DNA of 64,000 nucleotides, from the NCBI RefSeq assembly GCF_037038585.1, contig NC_092523.1, forward strand, positions 46,269,501 to 46,333,500. Reading direction: 5' to 3'. The stretch is from Patagioenas fasciata. Taxonomy: Eukaryota; Chordata; Aves; Columbiformes; Columbidae. Of the stretch, positions 23,747 to 34,927 are shown one piece after another. A program made the position numbers and the translations under genes. Below the pieces are notes generated by a model. That model was not told the origin of the DNA. It was given only the letters and a program-made list of their open reading frames with translations, and searched no databases. Position 1 is the stretch's first letter. Every line of letters begins with the position of its first letter.

Positions 23747-24904
23747 TTAGACATTGGTAGGTTGCGTGAAAGAGTCTCCGGGGAATTGAATCCTCTTTGC
23801 TTCTAGTTTCTTCCTGGCTTTGACAGCTGCTGATACTTCGGGGTGGATGGAGTCCAGCCGCTGTTCGCACTGGAAGGCCGTGAGGAAGGCCGTCCTGTAG
23901 TTGTTATTCATCCAGCCATAGAGAAGGGGGTTAGCAAATGTTGAGCACATGGCAATGACGTGAAACACTGTGTAGATCAGTTTGTACTCTTTCAGGTCCA
24001 ACACCTGACTGTCAATGTCACTGACTAGCTGGAAGGTGTGAAATGGCAGCCAGCTGACAGCAAACACCACAACCACACACACTAGCATTTTGGTGGTTTT
24101 CCGTCGCCGGTGGTGGTAGTGGTCGTTCCCTGCCCCAGGACTAACATGGTTCTTGAGCTTGGTCCAAATACGGGCGTAGGCATAGGAGATGACTGCCAGA
24201 GGCAGCACGTACTGGATCAGGAGCATGGAGATGCTGTAGATGGTGCCATAGTTGAGCTGTCCCTCCCCTGGCCACTTCTCAGAGCAGACCACAATCTTGA
24301 AGTCAGGAATGATCTCGATCAGCGAGTACTCACGGAAGATGGCCAGAGGACTTGCCAACAGGGCACTGACTGCCCAGGCAACTCCTATAATCAGGAAGCT
24401 GATCCGCTTAGAGATTTTGCTTTCCAAGTGGTAGACGATGCAGCGATGCCGATCCAAAGCGATCACAGTCAACGTGACAGTAGACACGTGCACAGCAAGA
24501 GCCTGGGCATAAGGTACCAGGTGGCACAAAACCGGGCCCAGTTTCCATTCGCCCAATAATGTGTAAACCAAAGTGAAGGGCAGGCACAACGTATTCACCA
24601 GCAGGTCAGCCACAGCCAGATTGGCAATGAAAAAGTTGGTCACTGTGCGCATGCTTTTGAACTTGATGATCACATGGATGACAAGGGAGTTCCCAATCAC
24701 CCCCAGCAGGATGATGGAACAGTAAGCAAAGATGAGGATTATCTGTACTTCAACTAGCGTTGTGCTGTCCTTCAGTTCTGGTTTGGGGTCCAGAGCCAAT
24801 TCATTAAGCGGTGTGGTGTATTTCGGCAAGTAGAGCTTGGTGAACAGCTCCATTTTCATTTCATCTGTCTGGTTTTCTTCACCTACTGCTTCCAGGGGCC
24901 CCAT
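23747..24904 (-). CDS. NPY2R: Neuropeptide Y receptor type 2 (Y2 receptor), class A GPCR
   Basis: The single coding exon encodes 385 residues and ends in TAA. Known role: a plasma-membrane receptor for NPY, PYY and PYY3-36, coupled to Gi/o, acting presynaptically and in appetite control. Visible features in order: N-glycosylation site N11; TM1 about 52-78 with GN at 71-72; TM2 with D100 in LAVAD; C127 and C207 for the extracellular disulfide; DRH at 151-153, the NPY-receptor variant of DRY; basic third loop with HYHHRRRKTTKM; TM6 with SWLP at 284-287; D296, which aligns with the ligand-contacting Asp of NPY receptors; NPLLY at 325-329; likely palmitoylated C346. The frame is open 17 codons further upstream, but those codons run across a 3' splice site. 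I therefore chose the MGPLEA start, which has a strong Kozak context (A at -3, G at +4) and gives the length I recall for chicken. No disabling change is seen. Identity is certain at family level and very likely at subtype level. Confidence 0.97.
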   Translation of the reverse strand: MGPLEAVGEENQTDEMKMELFTKLYLPKYTTPLNELALDPKPELKDSTTLVEVQIILIFAYCSIILLGVIGNSLVIHVIIKFKSMRTVTNFFIANLAVADLLVNTLCLPFTLVYTLLGEWKLGPVLCHLVPYAQALAVHVSTVTLTVIALDRHRCIVYHLESKISKRISFLIIGVAWAVSALLASPLAIFREYSLIEIIPDFKIVVCSEKWPGEGQLNYGTIYSISMLLIQYVLPLAVISYAYARIWTKLKNHVSPGAGNDHYHHRRRKTTKMLVCVVVVFAVSWLPFHTFQLVSDIDSQVLDLKEYKLIYTVFHVIAMCSTFANPLLYGWMNNNYRTAFLTAFQCEQRLDSIHPEVSAAVKARKKLEAKRIQFPGDSFTQPTNV

Positions 24905-24942
24905 CCTTGCAGCAGCCTGGTCTAAGCAACAGAGCTGTCCCT
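24905..24942 (-). other. NPY2R: NPY2R 5' UTR part of coding exon and its 3' splice site
   Basis: Read on the minus strand, a pyrimidine-rich tract (TGTTTTGTTTTCAG) ends at 24941 and is followed by 36 transcribed bases before the ATG at 24904. Mammalian NPY2R is known to have its only intron in the 5' UTR just upstream of the start codon, so the position fits. The splice site is seen in sequence; its use is inferred. Confidence 0.8.
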
Positions 24943-25105
24943 GAAAACAAAACAATACAAGAACTTGTGGAGAAATCAGTCCTCAGTGGCTAGGACAAGA
25001 AGTAACAAGCTAAAGCTACAGCTCTTTCCTTCTCTAACCCACATTCTACATCTCAGGATTAAGAGAAGATCTGTCTTAACATATTTAAATTCTGTTGCCC
25101 TTACA

Positions 25106-25350
25106 TTTGAAGCCCGATCCTGTAATATTATTCAGGCATGACTCCTGCTGAAAATTGGGACAGATTTCAAAAGCATTTCAAAGACAAAGTTTGCCTAAGT
25201 AAATGCAGAAGGATTAAGATCCTGCTGGGCTGTATATCCTTTTTTACAATCCACCACCTAAAACTACTGCTGATTTAGCACAAAACTTCCATTAATACCT
25301 ATGGGAATTCTACATGGAATGGCACAATCCAGACTGTTATTAGCATAATA
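25106..25350. repeat. Possible ancient interspersed repeat (CCATTgacttcaATGGG-type)
   Basis: Phrases such as GCCCGATCCTGTAA, ATTCAGGCATGACTCCTG, TTTGCCTAAGTAAATGCAG and CTTCCATTAATACCTATGG resemble a self-complementary repeat seen very often in bird and reptile intergenic DNA (cores like CCCATTGACTTCAATGGG and GCCTGAGTAAGGACTGCAGG). It is degenerate and lies in the NPY2R intron. I do not assign a family name; recognition is from memory of the pattern. Confidence 0.35.
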
Positions 25351-25689
25351 ATATTCCAGCTTTTTCTTAATGGAAAATGTTTCCTTTAAATAGTTACACA
25401 ATTCTTATAGGTTTATGCTCCTCCTTAATACCAGAGAACTAATTACTGAGGTCTTTCTTTAAGAAACTTCCGTTTAGGAAAGTTTGAGACAGAAGGCAAG
25501 CAAAAATACCACTCAAATAGAACTGAAATAATAGTATTTCTCTAAAATGATTGTGTAACTTATTTGTGCTGAAATTAACTCAAGAAACAATTGAAACTCA
25601 GCTATGCATACTATTTCCTTTCTGTGCAATGTTTGAGAAAACAGAGCTCCTTGGAGGCTGCCAGACAGGGATTCACATCTGACTGCAGT

Positions 25690-25770
25690 CATAGAGAAGA
25701 GCAAATCATTCCCCTGCTGATGTCAGTAAGAATTTTGCCACTGGCATCAAAATCACATTTTTTTGCCGTC
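25690..25770. repeat. Possible second fragment of the same ancient repeat type
   Basis: CCCTGCTGATGTCAGTAAG followed by AATTTTGCCACTGGCATCAA matches the same self-complementary pattern (CCATTGATGTCAATGG, then GTTTTGCCATTGACTTCAA). Confidence 0.33.
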
Positions 25771-26853
25771 TCTACACAGGCTGAGACAAATTCTATGCTG
25801 CCCTAAGACTTCAGTAAGCACAGATGGATGTATGAATGTTTTACAGTTAGTTGCTGACTTGGACTTCAATCCTATGTATAACGTGTGCATCCCCGTGGAC
25901 ACCGCTAAGGGCGCACTGCGCACCGGTGATGCCTTGGCTTGACCTGGGAAAATACTAAGACATTGCCAGTGCCCAGTGGGCACCAAGAAAACACCACTGT
26001 TTGCCACTGAGGGGAGAACCAAGCCCAAGTTACAAACTCTGCGTCCCCATTCATACATTTCCTAAGGAAAGCAAAAGTAGAGAAGAAATGTCACTTTCTT
26101 GTCATCAGGTGTTATCCATTGCTTAATCCATCTCAAAGTCAAGTCCACCTAGAGAGACAGTCTAGTTTTAATGTCTTTCTGTTCAAATGGCCTTTTTTTT
26201 TTTTAATCAGATTCACTTCATTGTAGGTTTTCCTCCCTGCCTCTGTCCCCATTGACATCTATCGGTGATATCCATAGGTGCGATTTCCTAACTGAGAGAG
26301 TTATCTGTCAGCAGGTAACTGTTAGCCCTTTGTGTTTGCTTGCATCCCAGGCAATATCCCAAAGAAATTCTCAGTGCAAGCTCTCTTTGAAAAAGCAACG
26401 GATTGGCTGCATAAACTGAAAGGTATTTTTTCCCTGACTAAACTGGTCAGAATTATGCGATACTGTTTAGTATACATTTACTGTACAACCACCAGTGTAA
26501 GCATGAGATGTGAAACACTGTGAGATATGCAGCTGAGATGTGCCAGCTGTTTGTACAAGCTTACCCTGCAGATTTTAGTAATATAACTACTTAACCAACT
26601 GCAAGTCTAAGCAAGGGTGGCAGGATAGGATTCCTCATCAATATACCTTTAGTCCACCAGGTTAAAAATGTAAGAGATCTACCACAATTTGCACAGCCAA
26701 GGCTATGCAGAAGTTCAGAACTCTGCTGAGCCTTTTCTTTCAACTTATGTACCTCCACCCAAAAATTATGCTTGCATGTTATTGGAGTGGAGATTTGGTG
26801 AGGTCCCAGGACTGTCAGGTGCTCCAAAATCCCATATTTTTTTTCAGTGCAAA

Positions 26854-26877
26854 ATGATCTACTCCTAAGTAGATCAT
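26854..26877. repeat. Perfect 10-bp inverted repeat, 4-nt loop (NPY2R intron)
   Basis: ATGATCTACT and AGTAGATCAT flank CCTA. Transcribed within the inferred NPY2R intron it would form a short stable hairpin. Confidence 0.75.
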
Positions 26878-27599
26878 ATTTACAAGCTGTAGTAAAAGGG
26901 TTAGAGGGGAGGCAAATTTCACAGGTGTTTACCTTCTTTGCCATAAATCCAGGCAGGGGAATATAGTTCAGCGAAAGATTGTAGCATCCCTTTCTTCCCA
27001 AAAATATTTTCACCTGTTTCTCTAGTCTCTGACTTTATATTGATGCTTCCTTCCAACACCTTTTTTTTTTTAGCAAAGCCATCTTTTGTTCTGACACTTT
27101 TATTTGTTACTGTCCTGTTTGGGTAGATGAAAAGCATCTTGGTCTTGTCAATAAGACAAAGTTGAGGGAGGGAGGAGTGATGACCAGGGTTTCAAGCAGT
27201 GATGAGCTGCCATGTCAGTAAGCGATTAAATAAATTGCTCAAGTTTGACATTGTCAGTGGGACAGTTAAGTGGGTAAAGAATCAGCTGCTTTCAGAGCGC
27301 AGGGGAAACTGAGGTGGCATTTGGTACCTCAGGCAGTGTTTGACAGAACCCTTTCTGCTCTTTTTTGTATAAACTCTCCAGCTGATTTGCACACCTTGCA
27401 TGCTGCACAGCACTGGGGGCTTTTTCCAATTTTTTTTTTTCCCCAGCAGTCAGATCCTCAGGGGCAGGCAGAAGAAGGCCCATAGAGGGTTTTGCATCAG
27501 TTCTGAGAGCAAGTAAGCAAGAAGGGGGAAATACGTGATGACATTAGCAAGCAGAACCTCCATCACGACCGCAGTGCCTGAGCTGGGGAAGGGTTTGGA

Positions 27600-28185
27600 G
27601 TTGCTGGAGGCGAAGGTGGCAGCAAGTGGTGCCTCTCGGGGGCCGCCGCTGCCATCCCGCTCCCCAGGTACCCTGCCCGGAGGAAGGCACCCGCTCCGGG
27701 GAGCCCGCCCATATCCCACGCCGACCGCGCTCCTCGGTCCCCCCCCTTCCCATTTTCACCTCCCTCCCGTCCCGGGGAAGCGAGCATGGCCACCACTGGC
27801 CACCGCCACAGGAGCCGGGCAGGGCGGAGAACGGAGACCCTTCGCCCCGCAGACGGGCGGCTGCTCCCGCCTCCTCCAGCTCGGCGGGTCCCTCCGCACG
27901 CCACCGCCGCCCTCCCCTCGCACACTCACCGGGGTGGCTCTCTCCTCCCTGGCGACAGAGCACCGGCACGGGCCGTCGAAAGTTTGGAGGCGCCGGCAGC
28001 GGCGGTCCCCGCACGCCGCGGGGGCGGGACGGGGCGGGGCGGCCCCGCCGGCCGCGGAAGGGCTCGGGCGGGGCAGCGGGGCCGCAGCTCCGCAGCCGCA
28101 GCTCCGGGCGGGCGGGACACGGCTCCACCCGCTGGGCTCCGGGAGCGGGGAAGGGGGTGGCGGGTTTCGTGATGTGCCGGCTACG
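27600..28185 (-). promoter_or_regulatory. NPY2R: CpG-island promoter of NPY2R
   Basis: About 600 bp that is strikingly GC- and CpG-rich against AT-rich surroundings. It holds several Sp1-type GC boxes on the plus strand (GGGGCGGGAC then GGGGCGGGGC at 28021-28040, and CGGGCGGGGC near 28065), and no TATA box. It sits about 3 kb upstream of the NPY2R ATG and contains the candidate splice donor. The island may also fire in the other direction, since long stop-free frames occur on both strands; that is expected from base composition alone and is not evidence for a protein. Islands of this kind usually mark constitutive or developmentally regulated promoters. Confidence 0.72.
27930..28015 (-). other. 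NPY2R: Candidate NPY2R non-coding exon 1 (upstream end approximate)
   Basis: On the minus strand the sequence CCACCCCG|GTGAGTGTG crosses 27930/27929 and is a near-ideal exon-intron junction. It lies just downstream of a cluster of GC boxes, as expected for a first exon. The transcription start cannot be seen from sequence, because there is no TATA box and GC-rich promoters often start at several sites. The upstream limit given is only a guess placed next to the GC boxes. Confidence 0.45.
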
Positions 28186-28189
28186 TCTC

Positions 28190-30064
28190 ACTTAGGAGGT
28201 GACAGCTGTAGCGCTGTGGCATGGAAAAAAGGGGGGAGGAAAGGGGGCGTTGTGGCAGGTCCGAGCTGATGTACGTGCCTCACGCCTGAGCCTGTTTCCT
28301 CGTTTTCGCGGTCCTCAAACTGCCTTCTGGAGCAGTGAAAGGAGATGCCTTTACCTCAAACAACTGCTACGAACACCCGAGCTTGCATAAATTTGTTGTT
28401 CCTCATAAGAAGGTGTGGTGGATATTGCCAGGGCAAGTGTAAGGATGAATAAAGCATTTACATATTCTGTCAAGAGCAAAAGACTGCATTTTATTTACAA
28501 GGCTGCAAAGGTAAAGACAACAGCTGCTGTGTTTGTTTAGTTCTATATTCAGTATCATTTCAAAAAAACTGTCTTACCAGACACCTTAACTGAGGACTAG
28601 ATCCAGGCAGCGTCACTGCCCTTCTGGTAGGGTCTAGCCCTTCTGATAGGGTCTAGCTTCATTAAATCCATCAATAGGTTCTATTTAGTATTTTGCTGTG
28701 TGCCTGATGCCCCTCTCCTAGTTATAACTGAAGAGATTCAAGGGAGTCTCTTCTCAACGCACAGCCAGAGGACCTGATTCAGCGAATGGTGCTTCAGACC
28801 TAGTTGTTGGTCCCAAGAACAAGACGACTTTGCTTACTCTGTGGCTACAGCACTGATGCTTGGACAGTTCTCTTCCCAAACCTTACAGAAGCTGCTATCC
28901 AGAACAGGGAATGCTCCTTTACTTTCTGTCACTTAGATAAATTTGCATTTGTACTTGTTTCAAGGATCCACAACATTATCTTCCCTTATGTGTCCTCCTT
29001 CCAAAGGAGACTCTGAACAAAAGCTCTTTCTTTGTCAGAGGTAATGCACCTTGCTTTGGTTATAGCTCAATATTGTGTTCTTATCAAGAGTACAGAATGT
29101 AAATGAAGTGTCAAAGAGTAACTTCAGCAATTTGCAGTTGGTTTTGAAATTCAAAGAGTGTCTTGAGGAGCTCCTTAAATCTTTACTAATTCAAGCTATC
29201 TTTTCAAGAAGGCCCTTGGCTTTTAGTCCTTCAGCAATTCTGAGACTGTTAATGGAATGCTCCTAGCTTGTTGCAAAATAGATTTCTTTGATGACTAAGT
29301 AAAGAGACAGGAGTTTCAATTCTCCTAGGCCTATTTATTTCATTTCCCAAGTAAATTTAATTGTAGGATTTATTTTTTGGTCTACTAGCAGACAAAAATG
29401 CATGCCATGAGTTTTAGTAATTAGAGCACTTGTATAATACATGACTGCAACAGCCTGCAGTTCTTCCCTTTCCTTGTCTTACAAATAGCCAACAGTGGCA
29501 TTTCATTCATCTCAGGAGTGCTGCTATTGTGCTCTATTTCACTCTTTCTAGCTTAACATATGTTTTTGCTGCTCCTAATGTCTTGGAAAGTGTGGTCAAA
29601 TGCTAAAAATCTTTACCATCTGTCTAATTCAGGATCCCATAGCTAAGGAAAGGCTTTTCCTTCCTTTCACTTCCAAACTCCTGGAGATGATCAAGAAGAT
29701 GTGCAAGTTTCTAGAAGCTATTCAGCCAGTGAGGGCTGCCTTCCCATGCAAGGGAGAGGAGTTGTTATTTCCTGTTAAAAGGTGATTCTGTGGTCAGGCA
29801 CAACTAAATGTTTAATGGAAATTCTTATCCAATAAACAGCAGCAGTTTTTATCGCTCATAAGCAAGTGGAATTTAAGGGCCTCGTAAACACCACTTTGAA
29901 CCAAAAGCCCATGAAAGTGCTAACATAAAAGGTCGAAAGAGTCTAGTAGCAAATGGCCTGTTCAGTATGAAATGTGCTGCTGGGTGACCACCTCCAAAGC
30001 AACTGTGGACACTTTGTGTGCATATAAATTTCCATCCCATAAACCATGACAAGGTGTGTAACTG
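28190..30064. other. Intergenic upstream of NPY2R
   Basis: Beyond the CpG island the composition returns to AT-rich. Apart from the 19-bp duplication at 28.62 kb, nothing is recognised. Distal NPY2R regulatory elements could lie here, but none can be told from sequence alone. Confidence 0.5.
28619..28656. repeat. 19-bp tandem duplication
   Basis: Two copies of CCCTTCTGRTAGGGTCTAG (28619-28637 and 28638-28656) differ at one base. It is a recent local duplication about 0.5 kb upstream of the CpG island. Confidence 0.9.
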
Positions 30065-30598
30065 AATCACAGAATCATGAAGGTTGGTTGAAACTTTCAG
30101 AGGCCTTCTCAACCAGCCTCGTGTTCAAAGCAGGTCTAGATGAAGCAGGTTGCCCCAGGCTATGTCTCCAGGACAGTATTGAGTATCTCCAATGTGAGAG
30201 ATACTGCTCTCACTGGGCAGCCTATCCCATGATTTGACAACTCTGACAGTAAGACAAAATTTCCTTGTATCAGTCAGGGTTTTCCATATTCTAGCTTATA
30301 CCAAATGCCTCTTGTCCTAGCCCTATGCTTCTCCTGGTAGCTGTGAACAGTAGTTAGATTTCTCTGTAGCCTTGGCTTCTTTAAAGCTGAACAAGCTCAG
30401 TTCGTCCAGCTCCACTTTGAATGTTATCTGATCCAGCCCTGATCATCTTGGTGGTTCCTTGTCGGACTCACTCTAGTCCATCATCGTCTTTGTAGCACTG
30501 AGAGTGTCGAACTGGACCCAGTGCCCCAGATGTGGTCTTACAACTGGTGAATAGACACGAATAGTCACTCCTCAACCTGTTGGCTACACTCTTGTTAT
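30065..30598 (-). mobile_element. Old CR1 LINE 3' fragment
   Basis: The plus strand opens with AATCACAGAATCATGAAGG, the reverse of the CR1 tail, and continues with reversed CR1 text such as CACTGGGCAGCCTATCCCA, TTGTCCTAGCCCTATG and AGTGCCCCAGATGTGGTC. It is 5'-truncated to about 530 bp, carries many substitutions, and belongs to a different, older subfamily than the 36.6-kb copy. No intact frame remains. Confidence 0.85.
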
Positions 30599-31377
30599 AT
30601 CTTGATTTAGACTGTGAGTTAGGCTGTGTAAATTGGCTTACACTAAATAAATGCGCTACATGAACTTTAAATCCAAACTTTCTGTTTAAGGCAAACCTAT
30701 AAATGAGCTTTTGTGGTGAATATGTAGATGTACTAATAAGAAATACAGATAGTCTAGCTTAACAGCTTGAAAAAAATATTTGTTGGACATATGTTGTTTC
30801 TGCTGCAAATCACACTTATGGAAATATGTCAGGCTATAAGAAATTTGATATACATAGCTTGCCTCTGGCAGTATCTGTTTAACTCTCTTTACTGTTAGAA
30901 AATTGTCTTCTCAAATTCCATCCAACACAGAGTTTTTTGAGAGGGAATAATAAGCATTTCTGCCAGCTCCTTAGAAGTTTACCAGTTCTCAGGAGCAAAA
31001 TAAAGGTCTGCATGTTGTACCCAGACTTCTGTTTTAATCATAGATCTAGGAAAGAGTTCCCAATCCACCCACTGTCCAACATCAGATTTGCTGGAGTGGC
31101 AGCTAAGGCTTGATGAACATCAGCAAGACAGAAGAGGCAGCAACTCTCCCATCCCCTGTCCCCAGTGTTCTTTTTATTTCCTTTACTGTAAGGAGTGAAT
31201 TTAAAAGAAACCACTGCCCCTTGAGCACTGGCCTTTGAAAGCAGTGCTGCGCTGCATGCCACCCACTTGAGCCAAACTCTATCAGTCCTTAATTATGCAG
31301 ATTTTCCTGGAGTGAGTTGGATGTTAGGGAATGGATCGTTCTACACAACATGGACAGTCCTTTAAAAGCAAAATGGC

Positions 31378-31394
31378 AAAAAAAAAAAAAAAAG
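31378..31394. repeat. A17 homopolymer
   Basis: Uninterrupted A run in intergenic DNA. Confidence 0.8.
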
Positions 31395-32256
31395 CAACAA
31401 TAATACCTGAAAAAGGAGCTTGAGAGAGAATATCTGTCTTGAATCTTTGATATGGTGCTAACACGGAGATAATATAGTATAAAATCATAGAGGACAAATA
31501 TTTTTCTTGCTTAAAAAAACAGAACAAAAGCATCTAAGTAGCTGAAGAATGAATTTTCTACTTATATAGACACGTGAACATTTTGGAATAAATTTATAAA
31601 CCATCATTTGTTCTTGTTCCTTTTTGGTTTAGATTCAGTCTCACAGGTTCAGTTCTACCTATCTCTCTTTTTCAAATCCAGTCATAAGAAATAGCTGTAT
31701 GCATAAACAAGCATAATCAATCTGCCTTAGATGACTAAGGGGATAAATAAAAGCCAGGCGGGAATGCATAGAATTGTTAGATATGTATAAGTACCAACTT
31801 CAAGTTGCTAACAGCAGTACTTCACAGCCAGTGCTGGTTAAACAATCAGTTTAGTGCATCTAGTTCAAAAACTAATATCGCCAAAGGCTCAATTCAGTTG
31901 CCTGTTTGCTCACAGACCTTGACTGAGGTCGGCACCATCTTCACATAAGACACGGCTGCAGAGCTGAGCACTGTGTTGGAACATGGTCCTCCTAAAGCAC
32001 CTAGTGCATTGCTGTACGCTTCTGTCATTCAAAGACAGTTAAAACTCTAAAGTCAAGTAACTCACCCAAGCAATTTTGTTTGAAGTCTCCCATTTAACAC
32101 CAACACAGCTGTTTGTATTTACACAACTATGATACAGTCTTTAAGTAACTAGATATTTTTCTTTGAGGTCACTGCTTATGCAGAGTAAATTCTTGGTGTT
32201 TCTTTATATGCTCAGTATATATTTGCCATCTCAGTCATTCCCTTTACCAACATGCT

Positions 32257-32288
32257 ATTTCTATATTCTCTGCAGAGAATATAGAAAT
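32257..32288. repeat. Perfect 32-bp palindrome
   Basis: The half ATTTCTATATTCTCTG is followed with no spacer by its exact reverse complement, centred on CTGCAG at 32272/32273. The symmetry stops exactly at both ends. See findings. Confidence 0.95.
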
Positions 32289-34891
32289 TGTCATTTCTTC
32301 ACAGGATGTTCTGTGGTCTTTTCATTACTAGACCTCAACCAGAACCACACAACCTTTATTAAGATCTACTTTCTGTCATCTGGAATTCGAAGAGGCTCCA
32401 AACTATAATGTGGAAGGTGACACTTCATTAAGGTATTGAAAGCTTGGTATACAACCAGTTGTTGCCAATTCTAAAGAGTTCTTAGATTTTCCCAAGGAAA
32501 GCACACTCTGTTTATTTTTAGAGCATTTGTCATAGAAAATAAATGCTCACACATACCTTAGAGTTTGAATATCGTACACTCTTCAGTCCTCAGCTTCCGG
32601 TAGATGGGAAAGCAATACATCTCTAAATGGTTTCCAAAAGTGAGTCAACTATATCTACTTTCTGTGTTCTTGCTTGTACATCAGTTGAATTTCTCATTCT
32701 GGAAATCCTTGGCTGTTAAAAGCAGCAATACCACTCGCTCTTTGCTTTGTTTAAAAATTGGTCATGTAACAATTTTGAAAAGCTAAGTATGTTCATAAAA
32801 CTTAATCAGATGGTCTTCAAGCTCAGTTTTTGTCGTGCTGATGAAATCCACGGAAGTGTTGAATGAATTGTCTTTGGGACACTGAGGTATACCAACAGGA
32901 CACTTTCCATTACAGGTGCCACATCTGCTAGTATAGTGAAATCTTACTGTCCCATTTTTGAGTGACGGCACTGTTTGTGAACAAGTTAAGCTTGCCAGAC
33001 TAGCTTCATAAGGTTGAAAAAAAGTGTTCTGATAGTCTTATAAAGAGTCTGCCTCCCACTCAGAATTGAACTGGCAGTTTTCTAAACAAACTCTTGGATT
33101 TCCTTTGTTACTTGTCCGTGATTCACACCCACATTTTGCAGAGATTGGTGGCATTTTAATTGCTGGGGCTAGTTTAGGATGGAGGAGAGGGGATGGCAAG
33201 AGGCTTGTGAAGAAAGTGGGTAGGGGTTTGGCTTGTGTGGAAGGCTATAACTGTTCTGTGACTGCGCACAGCTACAAGATCAGCAGCCAGAGCACCGTCT
33301 GTGCACACAGCTTATCCATACTGCCCAGCTTCGGGACAAAGGAATGTGTCAACTCCCGCTTTTCCAGATCAGCTGAAAGCCACTTTCGTGCTCCAGTGAA
33401 ATTCCGCAACTGTTCCCTGAAGATCTAATCCCTTCACCCAACACATCGGCTGGTACAGCCTTCCTCCAGCAAGAAGCTCTTTCTGCAGGTCTGCTTTTGC
33501 AGGTTGGAGCTCGGAAGGTTCAGCTTCTGTTCAATGTCACCTCCCCATCCTGAGAGTTGCAGAGCGATCATCTCAGCATCCTAGGGAATGGTAAGAAATA
33601 TAGAACCCCCGTGGATATGTAAAAGCATTTGGAGAGGCTGTGGCTGTCTGTGGCAGAGGGGTTTGCACCTGAGCTAGTTGTCCTAGACTTCCTTTGTAGC
33701 AAGGAGAGAGCTACTTACTCCAACAGGTGGGGTTTAAAACTTGATTCATCCTCTCCTAAAACAGATACTTTGGTTCGGTCAGAACGAACCACGCCCTAAA
33801 CACCATCAACTGTTTGCAAGACCTTCTCTGACCATAGTAGGAACCTCACTAGTTCTTTGTACACTCTGGGTACCTAAACTTCAGTGAAAGGAATTCTACT
33901 TGTTCCTGGTATCATGGTGACATGTGAGTAAACTTTATCACTGTCAGTATCTGGACTGGAATTCAGAATATGAGTAGCTGTTCCTGAGATACCCAGAGAC
34001 ATTTAAACACTTCATATCCATTGATTTCAAGTTCACAAATTATACAGGATTTGGGCCTTAACAAATTTGTCCTTATGGAATCTCTGTGTGAGATCCTCCT
34101 TGTTGTGCACAAGGACTGGGGAGGCTTGTCTGCCTGGGGAAATTGGCCAAAATAGCTCTTGCAGCAAAGTTTGTGAGGTAGACTCCCTTCTCCTAAATGT
34201 CAAAATATCTGTATGACAAGACGAAAATTATCAAACACGGGAAAAGAATTGTTATTTTCATCTGTAAACCCATACTGACCTCCGCATAAGTTTTGGTCAT
34301 ACTGGCAATCCTACACTTTCTCACAGTGCTCTAATTCTTTAGTTAACAATATAGATGATGGCAGGTCTAGATGGATCTGCCATTATATGAAGTTAATACC
34401 ACACATTCCTATCAACATTTTCCAGTGAGGAGATTCAGGAAAAGCAGATTTCTCTACAGATTCTGCAGCAGAGTTTTGTTGGGTGACTAGAGACCATTCT
34501 GCTTCTGTATTTCTCCACACATCTTGTCTCACCCTGACTTTTCTGTACAAAAAGACTGGTCTGTGACTCTCACCAATTCACCCTCCCCTTTTATTCAAAA
34601 TCTTCCCCATGATTCTCTCTTTCCCCCAGCACTGATTCCTGCCAGTCAGGACACTCCCATCCATTTTTACTTTCTTTCATTCCTGTTACCTTCTTCCCAA
34701 CCTGATCCCATCCACAAGTTTCTGTGCATACCTGTTTCTGCCATTGATCTCCCCTCCTGGAGATACTAGATGCACTCTTTCTCTTTTGATAGCACATTTT
34801 GTTCACCATTAAAAAAAGAAAATGGTGTTAATGTCTGTGTGTGAGAAGAAGAGAGATCTCTGTTATGTTTATTTTTACCTTTACCTCACTA

Positions 34892-34927
34892 CAAAATTTG
34901 AGAGCAAAATTTGAGAGCAAAATTTGG
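34892..34927. repeat. 13-bp tandem repeat, about 2.7 copies
   Basis: The unit CAAAATTTGAGAG is repeated at 34892, 34905 and 34918; the third copy is partial. Minisatellite-like slippage. Confidence 0.9.

Larger units (their letters stand above)
24941..27929 (-). other. NPY2R: Inferred NPY2R 5'-UTR intron (about 3 kb)
   Basis: The acceptor AG lies at 24941-24942. The best donor is a GTGAGT beginning at 27929 inside the CpG island, which gives an intron of 2989 bp. The intron contains old repeat-like segments around 25.1-25.8 kb, T-runs near 26.19 and 27.06 kb, and a 10-bp-arm hairpin at 26854. No other coding sequence is recognisable in it. The acceptor is strong; the donor pairing rests on consensus match and on the known gene structure. 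Confidence 0.65.

Noticed and set aside
24110..24559. 149-codon plus-strand frame inside NPY2R
   Set aside because: It is antisense to a conserved coding exon and has no recognisable domain; a shadow frame.
23747..24955. 402-codon start for NPY2R (17 residues longer)
   Set aside because: The extra codons cross a strong 3' splice site, and the first four read intron sequence. The MGPLEA start has a better context and the expected length.
27535..28269. Frames of 128-244 codons on both strands in the CpG island
   Set aside because: GC-rich DNA has few stop codons, and the products are G/R/P/A-rich with no domain. Explained by the promoter island.
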